A stretch of 64,000 nucleotides of DNA from the NCBI GenBank assembly GCA_021800165.1, contig JAJYZF010000001.1, positions 62,001 through 126,000 of the forward strand, in the 5' to 3' direction. Source of the DNA: Planctomycetota bacterium. GTDB lineage: Bacteria; Planctomycetota; Phycisphaerae; WQYP01. The notes under the pieces were generated by a model that saw only the letters and a list, made by a program, of their open reading frames with translations, did no database searches and was not told the DNA's origin. Positions within the stretch are counted from its first letter, which is position 1, and each line of letters starts with the position of its first letter. Below, one piece after another: positions 7,715 to 17,290 of this stretch. The translations under genes and the position numbers were made by a program.

Positions 7715-7817
7715 GATAGTTCCCTTTTTTGTTGTATGGGCTTGGGGTACCAAGGTACCCTGGCCCAGCTTCAATTACCAACAGGTCCGATGGCCGCGGG
7801 CCATGGGTGCCGCCGCG

Positions 7818-8882
7818 TTAGCTTTGCGGCGCGGCCTGCGTAGCAGCCTGAACCGCGGCCTGAGCTTCCGCGGCCGCCGTAGGTGCTGGAGCCTCGGGTA
7901 CGTTCATGCCCAAGGACAGGCCAAAATCCTGCAACCTGCGTTTTATTTCGCGGAGGCTGGTTTTCCCAAAGCTGCGGACTTTCATCATTTCAATATCGGT
8001 CATGCGCACCAAGTCGCCCAGGGTGTGAATTTTCGCCGATTCCAGGCAATTTGCCGCACGTACGGAAAGCTCCAGCGCACTGATGGGTAAAACCAGTTTG
8101 GCCACAAGTTCCGCATTGAGCACGGCCGGCGGGCCGTCCGGCTCTTCTCCGGGCGGAGCATCAATTTCGGAACCGAGTTCAAACTGCATGAGCATGGCAT
8201 TGAGGTGCTTACGCATGATTTTGGCGGCTTCCACCAGAGCTAATTCCGGATTGATGGTGCCGTTGGTCCAAATTTCCAGCAGCAGCCGGTCGTAATTGGT
8301 TTTTTGACCGACGCGGGTATCTTCGGTTTTATAACGAACGCGGGTCACCGGCGAATAGATGGAATCCACGGGAATGGAACCCACAATTTGCTCCGCGGGG
8401 GTGTTTTCCACGGCGGTAATGAAGCCGCGGCCCTTGCGAATTTCCAGTTCCATATCGAAGACTGTACTCTCCGAGGTCAGGGTGGCCAAAACCAGGTCTT
8501 TGTTAAAGACCTTCAGGGAGGCATCGCCCTGCAAGTCGCCGGCTTTCACCACGCCCTTGCCCTGCTTGCGGACGCTAAGGGTTTTAGGGCCATCGGCATC
8601 CATGGAGATAACCAGGGTTTTGACATTGAGGATAATGTCCGTGACATCCTCAACGACTCCGGGAATCTGGGCGAATTCGTGATCGGCCCCGGCGATGCGC
8701 ACGGCAACCGGGGCGGCGCCTTCCAGAGAGCTAAGCAAAATGCGCCGCAGAGAATTTCCGATGGTGGTGCCCAGGCCGCGTTCAAACGGCTCAATAACAA
8801 ACTTGGCATACGTGTCTGTGGCAATTAAAGGATCCACATCCATTTTAGAGGGCAATTCCAGCCCCCGCCAACGCAATCGCAT
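7818..8882 (-). CDS. rpoA: DNA-directed RNA polymerase subunit alpha
   Basis: The 354-residue protein has the N-terminal dimerisation domain (FERGLGTTIGNSLRRILLSS) and the C-terminal domain with the helix-hairpin-helix LELSVRAANCL and TLGDLVRMTD. The ATG at 8882 has GGAGG eight bases upstream; a TTG five codons earlier is less likely. The C-terminus has an Ala/Gln-rich tail. Alpha assembles the polymerase core and contacts UP elements and activators. No rpsD lies between rpsK and this gene. Confidence 0.97.
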   Translation of the reverse strand: MRLRWRGLELPSKMDVDPLIATDTYAKFVIEPFERGLGTTIGNSLRRILLSSLEGAAPVAVRIAGADHEFAQIPGVVEDVTDIILNVKTLVISMDADGPKTLSVRKQGKGVVKAGDLQGDASLKVFNKDLVLATLTSESTVFDMELEIRKGRGFITAVENTPAEQIVGSIPVDSIYSPVTRVRYKTEDTRVGQKTNYDRLLLEIWTNGTINPELALVEAAKIMRKHLNAMLMQFELGSEIDAPPGEEPDGPPAVLNAELVAKLVLPISALELSVRAANCLESAKIHTLGDLVRMTDIEMMKVRSFGKTSLREIKRRLQDFGLSLGMNVPEAPAPTAAAEAQAAVQAATQAAPQS

Positions 8883-9001
8883 AATGATGGCCTCCAAAAA
8901 AGTTCACTGCGTGATTATCGCCCGACGGGGCATCTTTCACCGCAGGAAGACATTATTACATATCCATTTCAGCTACCAGGCCGCTTTCCACGTCGAGATG
9001 C

Positions 9002-9382
9002 TTACACCCGCCGCTTTTTGGGCGGCCGACACCCATTGTGCGGCAGCGGCGTATTGTCCTGAATCGAGGAAATCTTAAGGCCGCTGTTCTGCAGGGCGGT
9101 AATGGCCGATTCACGGCCGTTGCCCGGCCCATTGACATGCACTTCCAGTTCCAACATGCCGAACTTACGGGCCTTGGCGGCGCAATTTTCCGCGGCCCGG
9201 GTGGCGGCGAACGGGGTGCTTTTGCGGGCACCCTTAAAGCCCACGGTACCGGCGGAATCCCACGCCAGCGTCTCGCCATTGACATCCGTGATGGTGACCT
9301 GGGTGTTGTTATAACTGGCTTTGATGTGGGCGATACCCCGAACCACATTCTTCCGAATTTTTTTTCTGCCTGTTTTGGCCAT
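9002..9382 (-). CDS. rpsK: 30S ribosomal protein S11
   Basis: The 126-residue protein carries the conserved [17 protein letters not shown] and ends with the basic [14 protein letters not shown] lies seven bases before the ATG. S11 forms part of the 30S platform at the E site. It follows rpsM with a short gap in the alpha-operon order. Confidence 0.97.
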   Translation of the reverse strand: MAKTGRKKIRKNVVRGIAHIKASYNNTQVTITDVNGETLAWDSAGTVGFKGARKSTPFAATRAAENCAAKARKFGMLELEVHVNGPGNGRESAITALQNSGLKISSIQDNTPLPHNGCRPPKKRRV

Positions 9383-9421
9383 TCCAATTCCTCAAACACA
9401 TCCGCCTGAATCAGGTCGGAA

Positions 9422-9808
9422 TTAACTATGGAGTTCCTTTACGCCCTTCTTGCCGGCCACGGTCTTGCGCGGTCCCTTGCGGGTTCGGGCATTCGACCGC
9501 GTGCGCTGCCCACGGGTGGGCAGACTCCGCCGATGGCGCGAGCCGCGATAGCTTTGGATATCCTTGAGCCGGGTGATATTCTGCTGCACCTGCCGCCGCA
9601 GCCCACCCTCCACCACATAACCGCGGTCGATGATATTGACGATGCGGGCGATCTCATCTTCCGAAAGCTCTTTGGCCCGCTTCTGCGGCTCAATGTTGGC
9701 CTCTTTGAGAATTTGCATGGCATTTACCGGCCCAATGCCGTAAATGTAACGCAGGGAAATTCTTACCGGCTTGTTGAGGGGAATATCCACTCCGGAAATA
9801 CGCGGCAT
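9422..9808 (-). CDS. rpsM: 30S ribosomal protein S13
   Basis: The 128-residue protein starts [15 protein letters not shown], with the helix-two-turn-helix ([14 protein letters not shown]) and the basic C-terminal tail ([17 protein letters not shown]). The ATG at 9808 has GGAG five bases upstream and fits the family. S13 contacts the P-site tRNA and the 50S head bridge. Confidence 0.97.
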   Translation of the reverse strand: MPRISGVDIPLNKPVRISLRYIYGIGPVNAMQILKEANIEPQKRAKELSEDEIARIVNIIDRGYVVEGGLRRQVQQNITRLKDIQSYRGSRHRRSLPTRGQRTRSNARTRKGPRKTVAGKKGVKELHS

Positions 9809-9833
9809 AATAGCTCCTACGGCCTGGAATAAA

Positions 9834-9950
9834 TCAACCCTGACGCTGCTTGTGGCGGGGATCCGCCTTGCACACCACCCGCAACACACCGTTGCGGCGG
9901 ACCACGACGCAGTGCTCACAGATACGCTTAACGCTGGAACGAACTTTCAT
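9834..9950 (-). CDS. rpmJ: 50S ribosomal protein L36
   Basis: A 38-codon gene starting [14 protein letters not shown]. The pattern C-x2-C-x12-C-x4-H is complete, so this is the zinc-binding type. It lies between infA and rpsM, its normal place. Confidence 0.95.
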   Translation of the reverse strand: MKVRSSVKRICEHCVVVRRNGVLRVVCKADPRHKQRQG

Positions 9951-10086
9951 TTTGAGGTCTCCACTGCTGTCTGCCTCGCGTACTTAAAACCCGCGGTACT
10001 GCTTTGCGGTCAGCCCGCAAGCCAAACCAAAAAGTATACCCTTTATTCCGGCCTTTGCCAAGTGCGGCGGTATGCTGCCCACATTT

Positions 10087-10302
10087 TCAGTTCCGCATCA
10101 CGATGCGCCCGCGGGCCAGATCATAGGGAGACATTTCCACAGTTACTTTATCCCCCGGCAAGATCCGGATATAGTTCACTCTCATGCGCCCGGAAATATG
10201 GGCCAGAAGTATATGCCCGTTCTCCAGCTTCACGCGAAACATGGCATTGGGCAATGCTTCCGTAACCACAGCTTCCAGTCGTATGGCATCTTCTTTGGGC
10301 AC
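10087..10302 (-). CDS. infA: Translation initiation factor IF-1
   Basis: The protein is a single S1/OB-fold domain with [19 protein letters not shown] and the conserved ending [14 protein letters not shown] chose the GTG at 10302 (71 residues, starting PKEDAI after Met) because AAGGA lies just upstream and the length is typical. An earlier GTG at 10323 would add seven residues without a clear ribosome-binding site. IF-1 occupies the A site of the 30S subunit during initiation. Confidence 0.93.
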   Translation of the reverse strand: MPKEDAIRLEAVVTEALPNAMFRVKLENGHILLAHISGRMRVNYIRILPGDKVTVEMSPYDLARGRIVMRN

Positions 10303-10380
10303 ACTAGCTTCCTTGTCCGGCACAGGTTCGCCTGGCCTAAAATACCCTCAAGGCAAACCGTAATCCATTATTATGCCCGG

Positions 10381-11163
10381 TCAGCCGCCCTTTGTCAACA
10401 CCTCGCTGCCGCCAGCGGTAACGGCAATGGTATGTTCAATGTGGGCCGCGTAAGACCCGTCTTTGGTAACCACCGTCCAGCCGTCATCGAGCACCACCAC
10501 ATCCTTGGCCCCGACGATCACCATCGGCTCGATGGCCAGCGTCATTCCGGCTTGCAGGTAGAAATCGCCGCGGCGCTCAAATTCCGCAGATACAAAATTG
10601 GGAATCTTGGGTTCTTCATGCATGGCCTGCCCGATACCGTGGCCCACAAATTCGCGCACGCACGCAAAGCCGGCGTTTTCAACATGCCGCTGCATTTTCC
10701 GGGCAATATCGCTCCAGCGAATACCGGGGCGGGCCATGCCAATGGCCAGATCCAAGGTTTCCTGCGTGACGCGGATCAACTCTGCATGGCGCGGTTGCAG
10801 GGTGCCTACCCCGACGGTAATGGCCGAATCTCCGCACCAACCGCCCAGCCGAATCCCGCAATCCACGCTTACCACATCCCCCTCTTGAAGCACACGCGAC
10901 CCGGGAATACCATGCACCACCTCGTCATTGACGCTGATGCACGTATTACCCGGAAACCCGGTGCCCGGCTTATAGGTGGGATAATTCTTGAACAGGCCCG
11001 AAGCTCCGGCGGCGGTATAGGTTTGCAGAGCCAGGGCGTCTATTTCCACGGTGCTCACGCCGGGGCGCACCAGTTCCCGGCAGCGCTGCAGCGTCTGGTA
11101 GACCACCCTTCCAGCGGCGCGCATCAGATCGATTTCGTGGCGGGATTTTAACGTGATTTTCAT
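10381..11163 (-). CDS. map: Methionine aminopeptidase, type I
   Basis: The 260-residue pita-bread-fold peptidase has the metal ligands visible in VDCGIRLGGWCGDSA (two Asp), GHGIGQAMHEEP (His), TLAIEPM (Glu) and AHIEHT (Glu). It removes the initiator methionine from nascent proteins. The ATG at 11163 gives the usual MKITLKS start; a longer frame has no support. It sits between adk and infA, a common arrangement in the spc operon. Confidence 0.96.
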   Translation of the reverse strand: MKITLKSRHEIDLMRAAGRVVYQTLQRCRELVRPGVSTVEIDALALQTYTAAGASGLFKNYPTYKPGTGFPGNTCISVNDEVVHGIPGSRVLQEGDVVSVDCGIRLGGWCGDSAITVGVGTLQPRHAELIRVTQETLDLAIGMARPGIRWSDIARKMQRHVENAGFACVREFVGHGIGQAMHEEPKIPNFVSAEFERRGDFYLQAGMTLAIEPMVIVGAKDVVVLDDGWTVVTKDGSYAAHIEHTIAVTAGGSEVLTKGG

Positions 11164-11280
11164 AACTTCACTTTTTGATGCAGGCCGGGACCTGATCCAC
11201 AATTTCAACAATACTTCTTCCGGTCGCCCACCGGAGTTTTGGCCATCGGCGGCGGCAAGTTCATCGCCGACTCCCGGTAT

Positions 11281-11934
11281 TTAGCTGGATGCAAAATGGC
11301 GGCGGATTTTATCCAGCACGACCACGGTAACATCATCAACGCTGCCACCGGCGTCAATCGTCTTGAGGAACCCCAACTGGGCATAATAGGCGATCAGCGG
11401 GCCGGTGCTGGTTTGATACAACTCAATGCGTTGGCGCACCACCTCCGGGCGGTCGTCTTCCCGAATCAGCAGTTCATGGCCATCGTTGTCACAAATGCCG
11501 GCCACCTTTGGCGGCATCGAATCCACATGGTAGACGGAAAGGCACACGGGGCAGATGCGTCGGCCCTCAAAGCGATGGGCCAGCACCTTGGGGTTCACCA
11601 CAAAATTCAGCACCAGGCCCAGCGGACGTGCGGCCTCCTGGAGCCGATCGGTCAAGGCCCGGGCCTGCGGAACGGTTCGCGGGAAACCATCGAGCACAAA
11701 CCCGCCGGGAAGCGCCAGAATTTTTTCAAACATCAGTTGAATCATCAGTTCGTCGGGAACCAGCATCCCCTTGTCGATGAAGTCGCGGATCCGCAACCCC
11801 AACCGCGTGCCGGCCATTTTTTCCGCCCGAAGAACATCCCCACTGGACAAATGGACGAGATTAAATTCGTGACATATCCGCTGCGCCTGGGTTCCCTTGC
11901 CGGCACCAGGCGGCCCCAGCAAAGCAATATTCAT
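11281..11934 (-). CDS. adk: Adenylate kinase
   Basis: The 217-residue enzyme has Walker A GPPGAGKGT at residues 7-15, LSSGDVLR, and DGFPRT near residue 82. The LID domain carries a zinc site C128-x2-C131-x16-C148-x2-D151, the Cys3-Asp form. It interconverts ATP, AMP and ADP. It follows secY by 39 bases in the operon. Confidence 0.97.
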   Translation of the reverse strand: MNIALLGPPGAGKGTQAQRICHEFNLVHLSSGDVLRAEKMAGTRLGLRIRDFIDKGMLVPDELMIQLMFEKILALPGGFVLDGFPRTVPQARALTDRLQEAARPLGLVLNFVVNPKVLAHRFEGRRICPVCLSVYHVDSMPPKVAGICDNDGHELLIREDDRPEVVRQRIELYQTSTGPLIAYYAQLGFLKTIDAGGSVDDVTVVVLDKIRRHFASS

Positions 11935-11973
11935 AGCACAGACCCTTTTATCTGTTCGCCGAAAATCACCCGC

Positions 11974-13395
11974 TTAACCCGGGCCGGACGGTCCGCCACC
12001 CTGCCCGGGGCGCCGCCGCGTTGAAGACCCGCCGCCGGGATCCATGAATCCATCATAATTGCGCATCACCAGATTGGCCTCTATACGGTTGAGGAAATCC
12101 AGCATAACGCTGACCACAATCAACAGGCCGGTGCCGCCCAAAAACTGCGTCACCAGAAAGTTGATATGCATATAACGCGAAACAACCATGGGCACCAGGG
12201 CAATAACGGATAGAAACGCCGCGCCACAGTAGGTAATGCGCACCATGACGTTTTCCAGATACTCGGCGGTGCGCCGGCCGGGCCTTAACCCCGGAATAAA
12301 GCTGCCGTAGTCGCGCAGTTGATTGGCCATTTCCTTGGGCTGAAACTGCACCGTGTTCCAAAAATACGAGAAGAAGAACACCATCGCTACGTACATCACC
12401 ACATACAGGTAGGCCCCCGGCTCCAGCGAGGAATAAATGGTGGCAAACACGCCGCTGTTGGCAAAATGCGGGGCCATCCACCCGAGAATAATGGTGGGGA
12501 ACAACATCAGCGAGCTGGCAAAAATAATGGGCATCACGCCGCCGTGGTTCACCCGCAGCGGCAGATACTGGCTTTGGCCGCCGTACACACGCCGGCCCCG
12601 GATATGCTTGGCCTGCTGAATGTTGATGCGCCGCTGCGATAGCTCCAGCAAAATTGCCCCGGCGGTAACACCCAGAAAGGCGGCAATCAGGAACAACATG
12701 GTTCCGATACCGTAACTTTGGCCCGATGCTGTGGAAACCTTGAGGCTGGCATGGTGGTAAACCGTGCGGATGGCCGAGGGCATACGCGAAACAATACCGG
12801 CCATAATGATCAGGGACACGCCGTTACCGATGCCGAATTCGTCAATCTGTTCGCCCAGCCACATCAAAAACACACTGCCGGCGGTCATGGCGGAAAGCCC
12901 CATCGCCCAGAACAAAAACAGGTGGCTGTAGTAGGTATTGGCGTAGAGAAAACCGTGCGGATATTGCGTGGTGGCCCCGGTGAGGTATTTCAGCCAGACC
13001 ACGGATTGAATCAGACATAAAACGACGGTGGCATAGCGCGTCCATTCATTGATTTTGCGCATCCCCGGCTCGCCTTCTTTTTGCAGCTTTTCCAGCGATG
13101 GAATCACGGTTCCCAAAAGCTGAAAAATAATCGAGGCGCTGATGTAAGGCATAATGCCCAGGCCGAAGATCGTGCTGTAGCCTAAGTTTCCACCCGAAAA
13201 CAAGGTCAGGTAATTGCTGATCTGGCCCAACGGCGAAGAACTGGAACTGGTAACGGCGCTGTGCAACAGGCCGGTATCCACCCCCGGCAACGGCACGTAA
13301 AAGCCGATACGGTAGATACACAACATGCCGATGGTAAACGCCAGCTTTTTACGTAGTTCGGAAACCTGGAAAATATTTAACAGCGTTTTGAACAA
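11974..13395 (-). CDS. secY: Preprotein translocase subunit SecY
   Basis: The 473-residue protein shows ten hydrophobic segments and typical SecY motifs: YRIGFYVPLPGVD at the N-terminus, GLGIMPYISASII in the plug/TM2 region, and the cytosolic loop PKEMANQLRDYGSFIPG. The start is a TTG with GAGG five bases upstream. It forms the membrane channel of the Sec pathway with SecE/SecG. The C-terminus ends in a Gly/Arg/Pro-rich tail. Confidence 0.97.
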   Translation of the reverse strand: MFKTLLNIFQVSELRKKLAFTIGMLCIYRIGFYVPLPGVDTGLLHSAVTSSSSSPLGQISNYLTLFSGGNLGYSTIFGLGIMPYISASIIFQLLGTVIPSLEKLQKEGEPGMRKINEWTRYATVVLCLIQSVVWLKYLTGATTQYPHGFLYANTYYSHLFLFWAMGLSAMTAGSVFLMWLGEQIDEFGIGNGVSLIIMAGIVSRMPSAIRTVYHHASLKVSTASGQSYGIGTMLFLIAAFLGVTAGAILLELSQRRINIQQAKHIRGRRVYGGQSQYLPLRVNHGGVMPIIFASSLMLFPTIILGWMAPHFANSGVFATIYSSLEPGAYLYVVMYVAMVFFFSYFWNTVQFQPKEMANQLRDYGSFIPGLRPGRRTAEYLENVMVRITYCGAAFLSVIALVPMVVSRYMHINFLVTQFLGGTGLLIVVSVMLDFLNRIEANLVMRNYDGFMDPGGGSSTRRRPGQGGGPSGPG

Positions 13396-13406
13396 CGCAA
13401 CCTCAC

Positions 13407-13940
13407 TTATCGCTTGGCCGACTTCTTGACATTCTTGGCCATGGGCCGAAACCGACCGTTTTTGGGATTGACCTTGTCTTTATTGCGATCCAGTTCCAAA
13501 AGCTGCATCGTGCCGCCCGCCGCGGTGATTTTCTCGCCCGCCTGCTTACTGAACTTGGCCGCCACCACCGTGAGCTTGCGCTGCAACGGCCCGTCACCCA
13601 ACACCTTCACCGGATAGCGTTCGTCGCGAATGAGCTTATGGGTGATCAGGGAAGCGGCATTGACCGTCTGGCCATCCTGATAAAAGCGGTCCAGATCTCC
13701 GACATTGACCACACTGAACCGCTGGGCAAAATAGTTGTTGTTGAAACCGCGCTTGGGCAGCCGCCGAAACAGTGGCATATTGCCGCCCTCGCTGCCGAAA
13801 GCGGGTCCGCCGCCGGCACGCGAATAGCCGCCCTTGGTACCGCGGCCGCTGGTTTTGCCGCGGCCGCTGCTTTCGCCGCGACCCACGCGCATGCGGCGCT
13901 TGTGCGCTCCAACGATTTTCGTAATTTCATGAATCATCAT
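13407..13940 (-). CDS. rplO: 50S ribosomal protein L15
   Basis: The 177-residue protein has the glycine/arginine-rich N-terminus (MRVGRGESSGRGKTSGRGTKGG) followed by the globular domain and a basic tail. The start is one of two adjacent ATGs (13940/13937); the first has GGAG nine bases upstream. Only 31 bases separate it from rpsE, so rpmD (L30), which usually lies there, is absent. Confidence 0.95.
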   Translation of the reverse strand: MMIHEITKIVGAHKRRMRVGRGESSGRGKTSGRGTKGGYSRAGGGPAFGSEGGNMPLFRRLPKRGFNNNYFAQRFSVVNVGDLDRFYQDGQTVNAASLITHKLIRDERYPVKVLGDGPLQRKLTVVAAKFSKQAGEKITAAGGTMQLLELDRNKDKVNPKNGRFRPMAKNVKKSAKR

Positions 13941-13971
13941 GGTATGGTTCTCCGGTAAAAAGCCCTGGGCT

Positions 13972-14472
13972 TTATTGAGCCTCGCCCACAGTGACCCCTC
14001 GCCCCTGCTCAATTTCTTCGCGCGTTCGCAGCGAAACCAGAGCGGAAATCGTGGCCTTGCACAGGTTTTTTTTGTTGGTGGACCCGTAGGCCTTGGTCAA
14101 CACATCTTTGATCCCCACCAGTTCCAGCAGCGGACGCACAAACCGGCCCGCCTTCACCCCGGTGCCCGGTCTGGCCGGAACCAATTTAATGCGGCTGGCT
14201 CCGTAACGGCCCAATACTTCGTGCGGTATCGTGCCGCCGGAAAGCGAAATCCGCAACATCTTCTTGCGGGCATCTTTGGTCGCTTTTTCCACCGCGGCCG
14301 GTACCTCTTTGGCCTTGCCGTAGCCAAGGCCAAGGTTGCCGGCCCGGTCCCCGGAGGCCACCAGGGCTTCAAACGAAAAATTCTTTCCGCCCTTCACCAC
14401 TTTGGCACTGCGAAACACCCCAACGGTGCTCGATTCCATTCCGCGATCTTCTTCAAATTGTCGTTCAGCCAT
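13972..14472 (-). CDS. rpsE: 30S ribosomal protein S5
   Basis: The 166-residue protein has the double-stranded RNA-binding N-terminal domain ([28 protein letters not shown]) and the C-terminal domain ending with [14 protein letters not shown]5 helps decoding fidelity and the mRNA helicase function of the 30S. Confidence 0.97.
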   Translation of the reverse strand: MAERQFEEDRGMESSTVGVFRSAKVVKGGKNFSFEALVASGDRAGNLGLGYGKAKEVPAAVEKATKDARKKMLRISLSGGTIPHEVLGRYGASRIKLVPARPGTGVKAGRFVRPLLELVGIKDVLTKAYGSTNKKNLCKATISALVSLRTREEIEQGRGVTVGEAQ

Positions 14473-14542
14473 GGCTTTTTCCGCTCTTTAAATAATCCAA
14501 ACTCTAGTGTTAGTTCCCTTGGCTACAGCCCGCAGGCCGCAG

Positions 14543-14914
14543 TTAAAATTTCAGCCCACCCTCACGTGCGGCCTCCGCCAGCGCCTTGACGCGACCATGA
14601 TACCGATAGCCCTGACGATCAAAGGCCACCTCGGTAATAGACTTTTGCTGGGCTTTTTCGGCAATTAACTTGCCCACGGCGGCCGCCGCTTTTACGCTGC
14701 CGCCATGTTTAAATCCGCTGCGCAGGGCTTGGTCCTGGCTGCCCGCGGCCACCAGCGTGCGGCCCAACGTGTCGTCAATGATCTGCACGTAAATGTTCTT
14801 CCCGCTGCGAAATACCGATAAGCGGGGACGCGCGGTGCTTCCGCGGACTACCGCCCGTACACGCGCCTTGCGTTTCACCAGCCGCCGAGTCTTTAACTTT
14901 TGTACGTTGCTCAT
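14543..14914 (-). CDS. rplR: 50S ribosomal protein L18
   Basis: The 123-residue protein has a basic N-terminal tail, [19 protein letters not shown], and the ending [27 protein letters not shown] characteristic of L18. The ATG at 14914 has AGGA seven bases upstream. It binds 5S rRNA. Confidence 0.96.
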   Translation of the reverse strand: MSNVQKLKTRRLVKRKARVRAVVRGSTARPRLSVFRSGKNIYVQIIDDTLGRTLVAAGSQDQALRSGFKHGGSVKAAAAVGKLIAEKAQQKSITEVAFDRQGYRYHGRVKALAEAAREGGLKF

Positions 14915-14999
14915 GGAACAATCCTGCAATTAAACGTCTTCATCCAGGCACCACCCGCCCTGGCCACCGGTAGCGTATCCGCCGCCGACCACAGCACGG

Positions 15000-15566
15000 T
15001 TACTTGGCACCAGCACCGGCAAACTGCTTGCCCGCCTTGCGCTTGATCACCTCACCGACATAACGGATGCCTTTGCCCTTGTACGGCTCGGGCTTGCGGG
15101 TCCGACGGATTTCCGCGGCAAAATGCCCCACCATCTGTTTGTCCGCGCCGCTGAGGCTCAACCGGGTGCCCTGCCCCTCAATTTTCACCGCCACGCCTTC
15201 CGGCACCGGCAGCTTCAACTGGTTGGCCAAACCAACCGACAGCACCACGGTTTTGCCCGATAACTCCGCCTTGTAACCAACGCCTTCAATTTCCAGTCCC
15301 ACCGTGTAACCATCGGTCACGCCTTTGACCATGTTAAAGATCAAGGCCCGCGTAAGACCATGCACGCTGCGGCTGATTTTTTCGTCATCCACCCGCTCCA
15401 CCAGCACGCTGCCACCCTGACCCTGCGCGGTAAAGTTGACCTTCACGTTGGGGTGATGCTCCAGCGACAACTTGCCCTTGGGGCCTTCCACCTGAATGCG
15501 GCGGCCCTGGATGGCCACCTTCACGTTGGCCGGAACGGTAACCGGTTTTTTCCCAATTCGGCTCAT
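15000..15566 (-). CDS. rplF: 50S ribosomal protein L6
   Basis: The 188-residue protein starts MSRIGKKPVTVPANVKV and carries the C-terminal signature EPYKGKGIRY. The ATG at 15566 has GAGG five bases upstream; the longer frame to 15608 is not needed. L6 lies near the factor-binding centre. Confidence 0.97.
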   Translation of the reverse strand: MSRIGKKPVTVPANVKVAIQGRRIQVEGPKGKLSLEHHPNVKVNFTAQGQGGSVLVERVDDEKISRSVHGLTRALIFNMVKGVTDGYTVGLEIEGVGYKAELSGKTVVLSVGLANQLKLPVPEGVAVKIEGQGTRLSLSGADKQMVGHFAAEIRRTRKPEPYKGKGIRYVGEVIKRKAGKQFAGAGAK

Positions 15567-15679
15567 GATAACCTCAATTCCTGTTTTGGACGGGCCAGTG
15601 GCCCGCACCAGTGCGGCAACAATAACTTCTCGCCGCCGATTTCATACCCTCAACGGCCGACACTGCCGGACATTCCGGG

Positions 15680-16075
15680 TCAGCTTACCGTAGCCAGAAG
15701 CTCTCCACCAATATTTTGCTGCCGGGCCTGCCGATCACTTAACACCCCGCGACTGGTGGACAGCACCGAAATACCCATGCCATTAATAACCCGCGGAAAT
15801 TCACCCACACCCCGATACACCCGACATCCCGGCTTGCTGATCCGGCTGATTTCCCGAATGATGGCCTCGCCGCCCGGGCTGTACCGAATCGTCAGGCGAA
15901 TCAGCCCCTGATGCGTACCATCTTCGAGAATGGCGAAATCGTGAATATAGCCTTCCTCTTTGAGTACGCGGGCGATGCCTTCGCATATCCGGGAATTTTT
16001 TACATCCACAGTTTTATGCTTGGCTGCGGAAGCGTTCCGCAATCGGGTCAGCATATCGGCTATTGTGTCGCTCAT
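15680..16075 (-). CDS. rpsH: 30S ribosomal protein S8
   Basis: The 131-residue protein starts SDTIADMLTRLRNA and has the conserved STSRGVLSDRQAR near the C-terminus. GAGG lies five bases before the ATG. It is a primary 16S rRNA binder and probably a translational regulator of the spc genes, as in other bacteria. Confidence 0.97.
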   Translation of the reverse strand: MSDTIADMLTRLRNASAAKHKTVDVKNSRICEGIARVLKEEGYIHDFAILEDGTHQGLIRLTIRYSPGGEAIIREISRISKPGCRVYRGVGEFPRVINGMGISVLSTSRGVLSDRQARQQNIGGELLATVS

Positions 16076-16127
16076 GAGTTCCTCTTTAGCAGTATCCTGT
16101 CGTTGGGCCTGATGGCCTACACCTTAA

Positions 16128-16397
16128 TTACCAGGAGGCCTTGCGTAAACCTGGAATCTTACCTTCCGCCGCCAGTTGACGCAGCATAATCCGCGAAATC
16201 TTAAACTTGCGATAATACCCACGCCGCCGCCCGGTGAGTTCACAGCGACGGGACGTGCGGGTAGCGCTGGAATCGCGCGGCAATTTCGCCAAAGCCACGT
16301 AGTTGCGCTCCTTTTTCAGCGTCCGGCGCTGCTCGGCATACTTGGCCACCAGTTCCAGACGATTCTTGTAGCGATTTTTCCATGCGGTTGTTGCCAT
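16128..16397 (-). CDS. rpsN: 30S ribosomal protein S14, zinc-free type
   Basis: The 89-residue protein has the full-length (C-minus) form: only one cysteine in [19 protein letters not shown], with no CxxC pairs, so no zinc site. The ending GLRKASW is typical. It lies between rplE and rpsH as expected. Confidence 0.96.
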   Translation of the reverse strand: MATTAWKNRYKNRLELVAKYAEQRRTLKKERNYVALAKLPRDSSATRTSRRCELTGRRRGYYRKFKISRIMLRQLAAEGKIPGLRKASW

Positions 16398-16448
16398 TGT
16401 TGTTAATCCATCCTAAATCACAAGTTATCTTGCATCGCGTGAGGCAAT

Positions 16449-17228
16449 CTAGCCGGCTTTGCGGGCCGGCGACGGTTCATCCCGACGAAACGGCATTCCC
16501 ATCTGGGCCAGCAGCGCCCGGCCAAACTCATCATTTCCGGCGGTGGTGACAATGGTAATGCCCATACCCTGGTGGTAATTGGTAACATCGCCATGCACTT
16601 CCGGAAACACCGTTTGCTCTGTCAAGCCCAGATTGTAATTGCCACGACCATCAAAGGCCTTGGGCGAAAGGCCGCGGAAATCCTTCACCCGGGGAATGGC
16701 CAAGGTGATCAAGCGGTCCAGGAATTCCCACATTCGGGCCCCGCGCAGCGTTACTTTGGCCCCTATCTCCATCCCCTCCCGCAGCTTGAAGTTCGATACG
16801 CTTTTTTTGGCTTGGCACACCACGGCCTTCTGGCCGGTAATGGCGGTTAATTCCTTCACCGCAGCTTCCAACCGCGGCTTTTCGGTAATGGCCTTGCCCA
16901 AGCCCATGCTTACCACCACTTTGGTGATGCGGGGCGCAGCGAGGCGATTTTTGATTTTCAGCTCGGCCATCAAAGCCGGCAGAATCTGGTCCTGATAGCG
17001 CTTATAGAGCCGCGGAACATAACCTTGCGGAAACGGTTGGGCCGGCGTTTTTTCGTCGTCCGATTCTTTACTGCCACCGCGGCCCTCACCCGATCCGGAC
17101 TTTTGAGCCTTGGCGGCGGCGGCATGTTCGGCCTGCTTGGCCGCCTTGGCCGCCTTTTGGGCTTCGATTTCCTCGGGGGTTCGGACCGCCTTGGGTTTCT
17201 TTTCTTTTTCCTCTTTGGCCATGTTCAT
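16449..17228 (-). CDS. rplE: 50S ribosomal protein L5 with charged N-terminal extension
   Basis: Residues from about 68 onward match L5 (PRLYKRYQDQILPAL, KAITEKPRLEAAVKELTAITGQK, DFRGLSPKAFDGRGNYNLG). Before this the 259-residue protein has about 65 residues rich in Lys, Glu and Ala, absent from standard L5 (about 180 residues). AAGGTG lies just before the ATG at 17228; an ATG two codons in is an alternative, but both include the extension. L5 contacts 5S rRNA and P-site tRNA. The extension may be a surface tail. Confidence 0.95.
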   Translation of the reverse strand: MNMAKEEKEKKPKAVRTPEEIEAQKAAKAAKQAEHAAAAKAQKSGSGEGRGGSKESDDEKTPAQPFPQGYVPRLYKRYQDQILPALMAELKIKNRLAAPRITKVVVSMGLGKAITEKPRLEAAVKELTAITGQKAVVCQAKKSVSNFKLREGMEIGAKVTLRGARMWEFLDRLITLAIPRVKDFRGLSPKAFDGRGNYNLGLTEQTVFPEVHGDVTNYHQGMGITIVTTAGNDEFGRALLAQMGMPFRRDEPSPARKAG

Positions 17229-17290
17229 TTCACCTTTTCAGCGCCGCAATACGCCTGCACCGGCGATGGCGACGGGTACCTTTATTGTTC

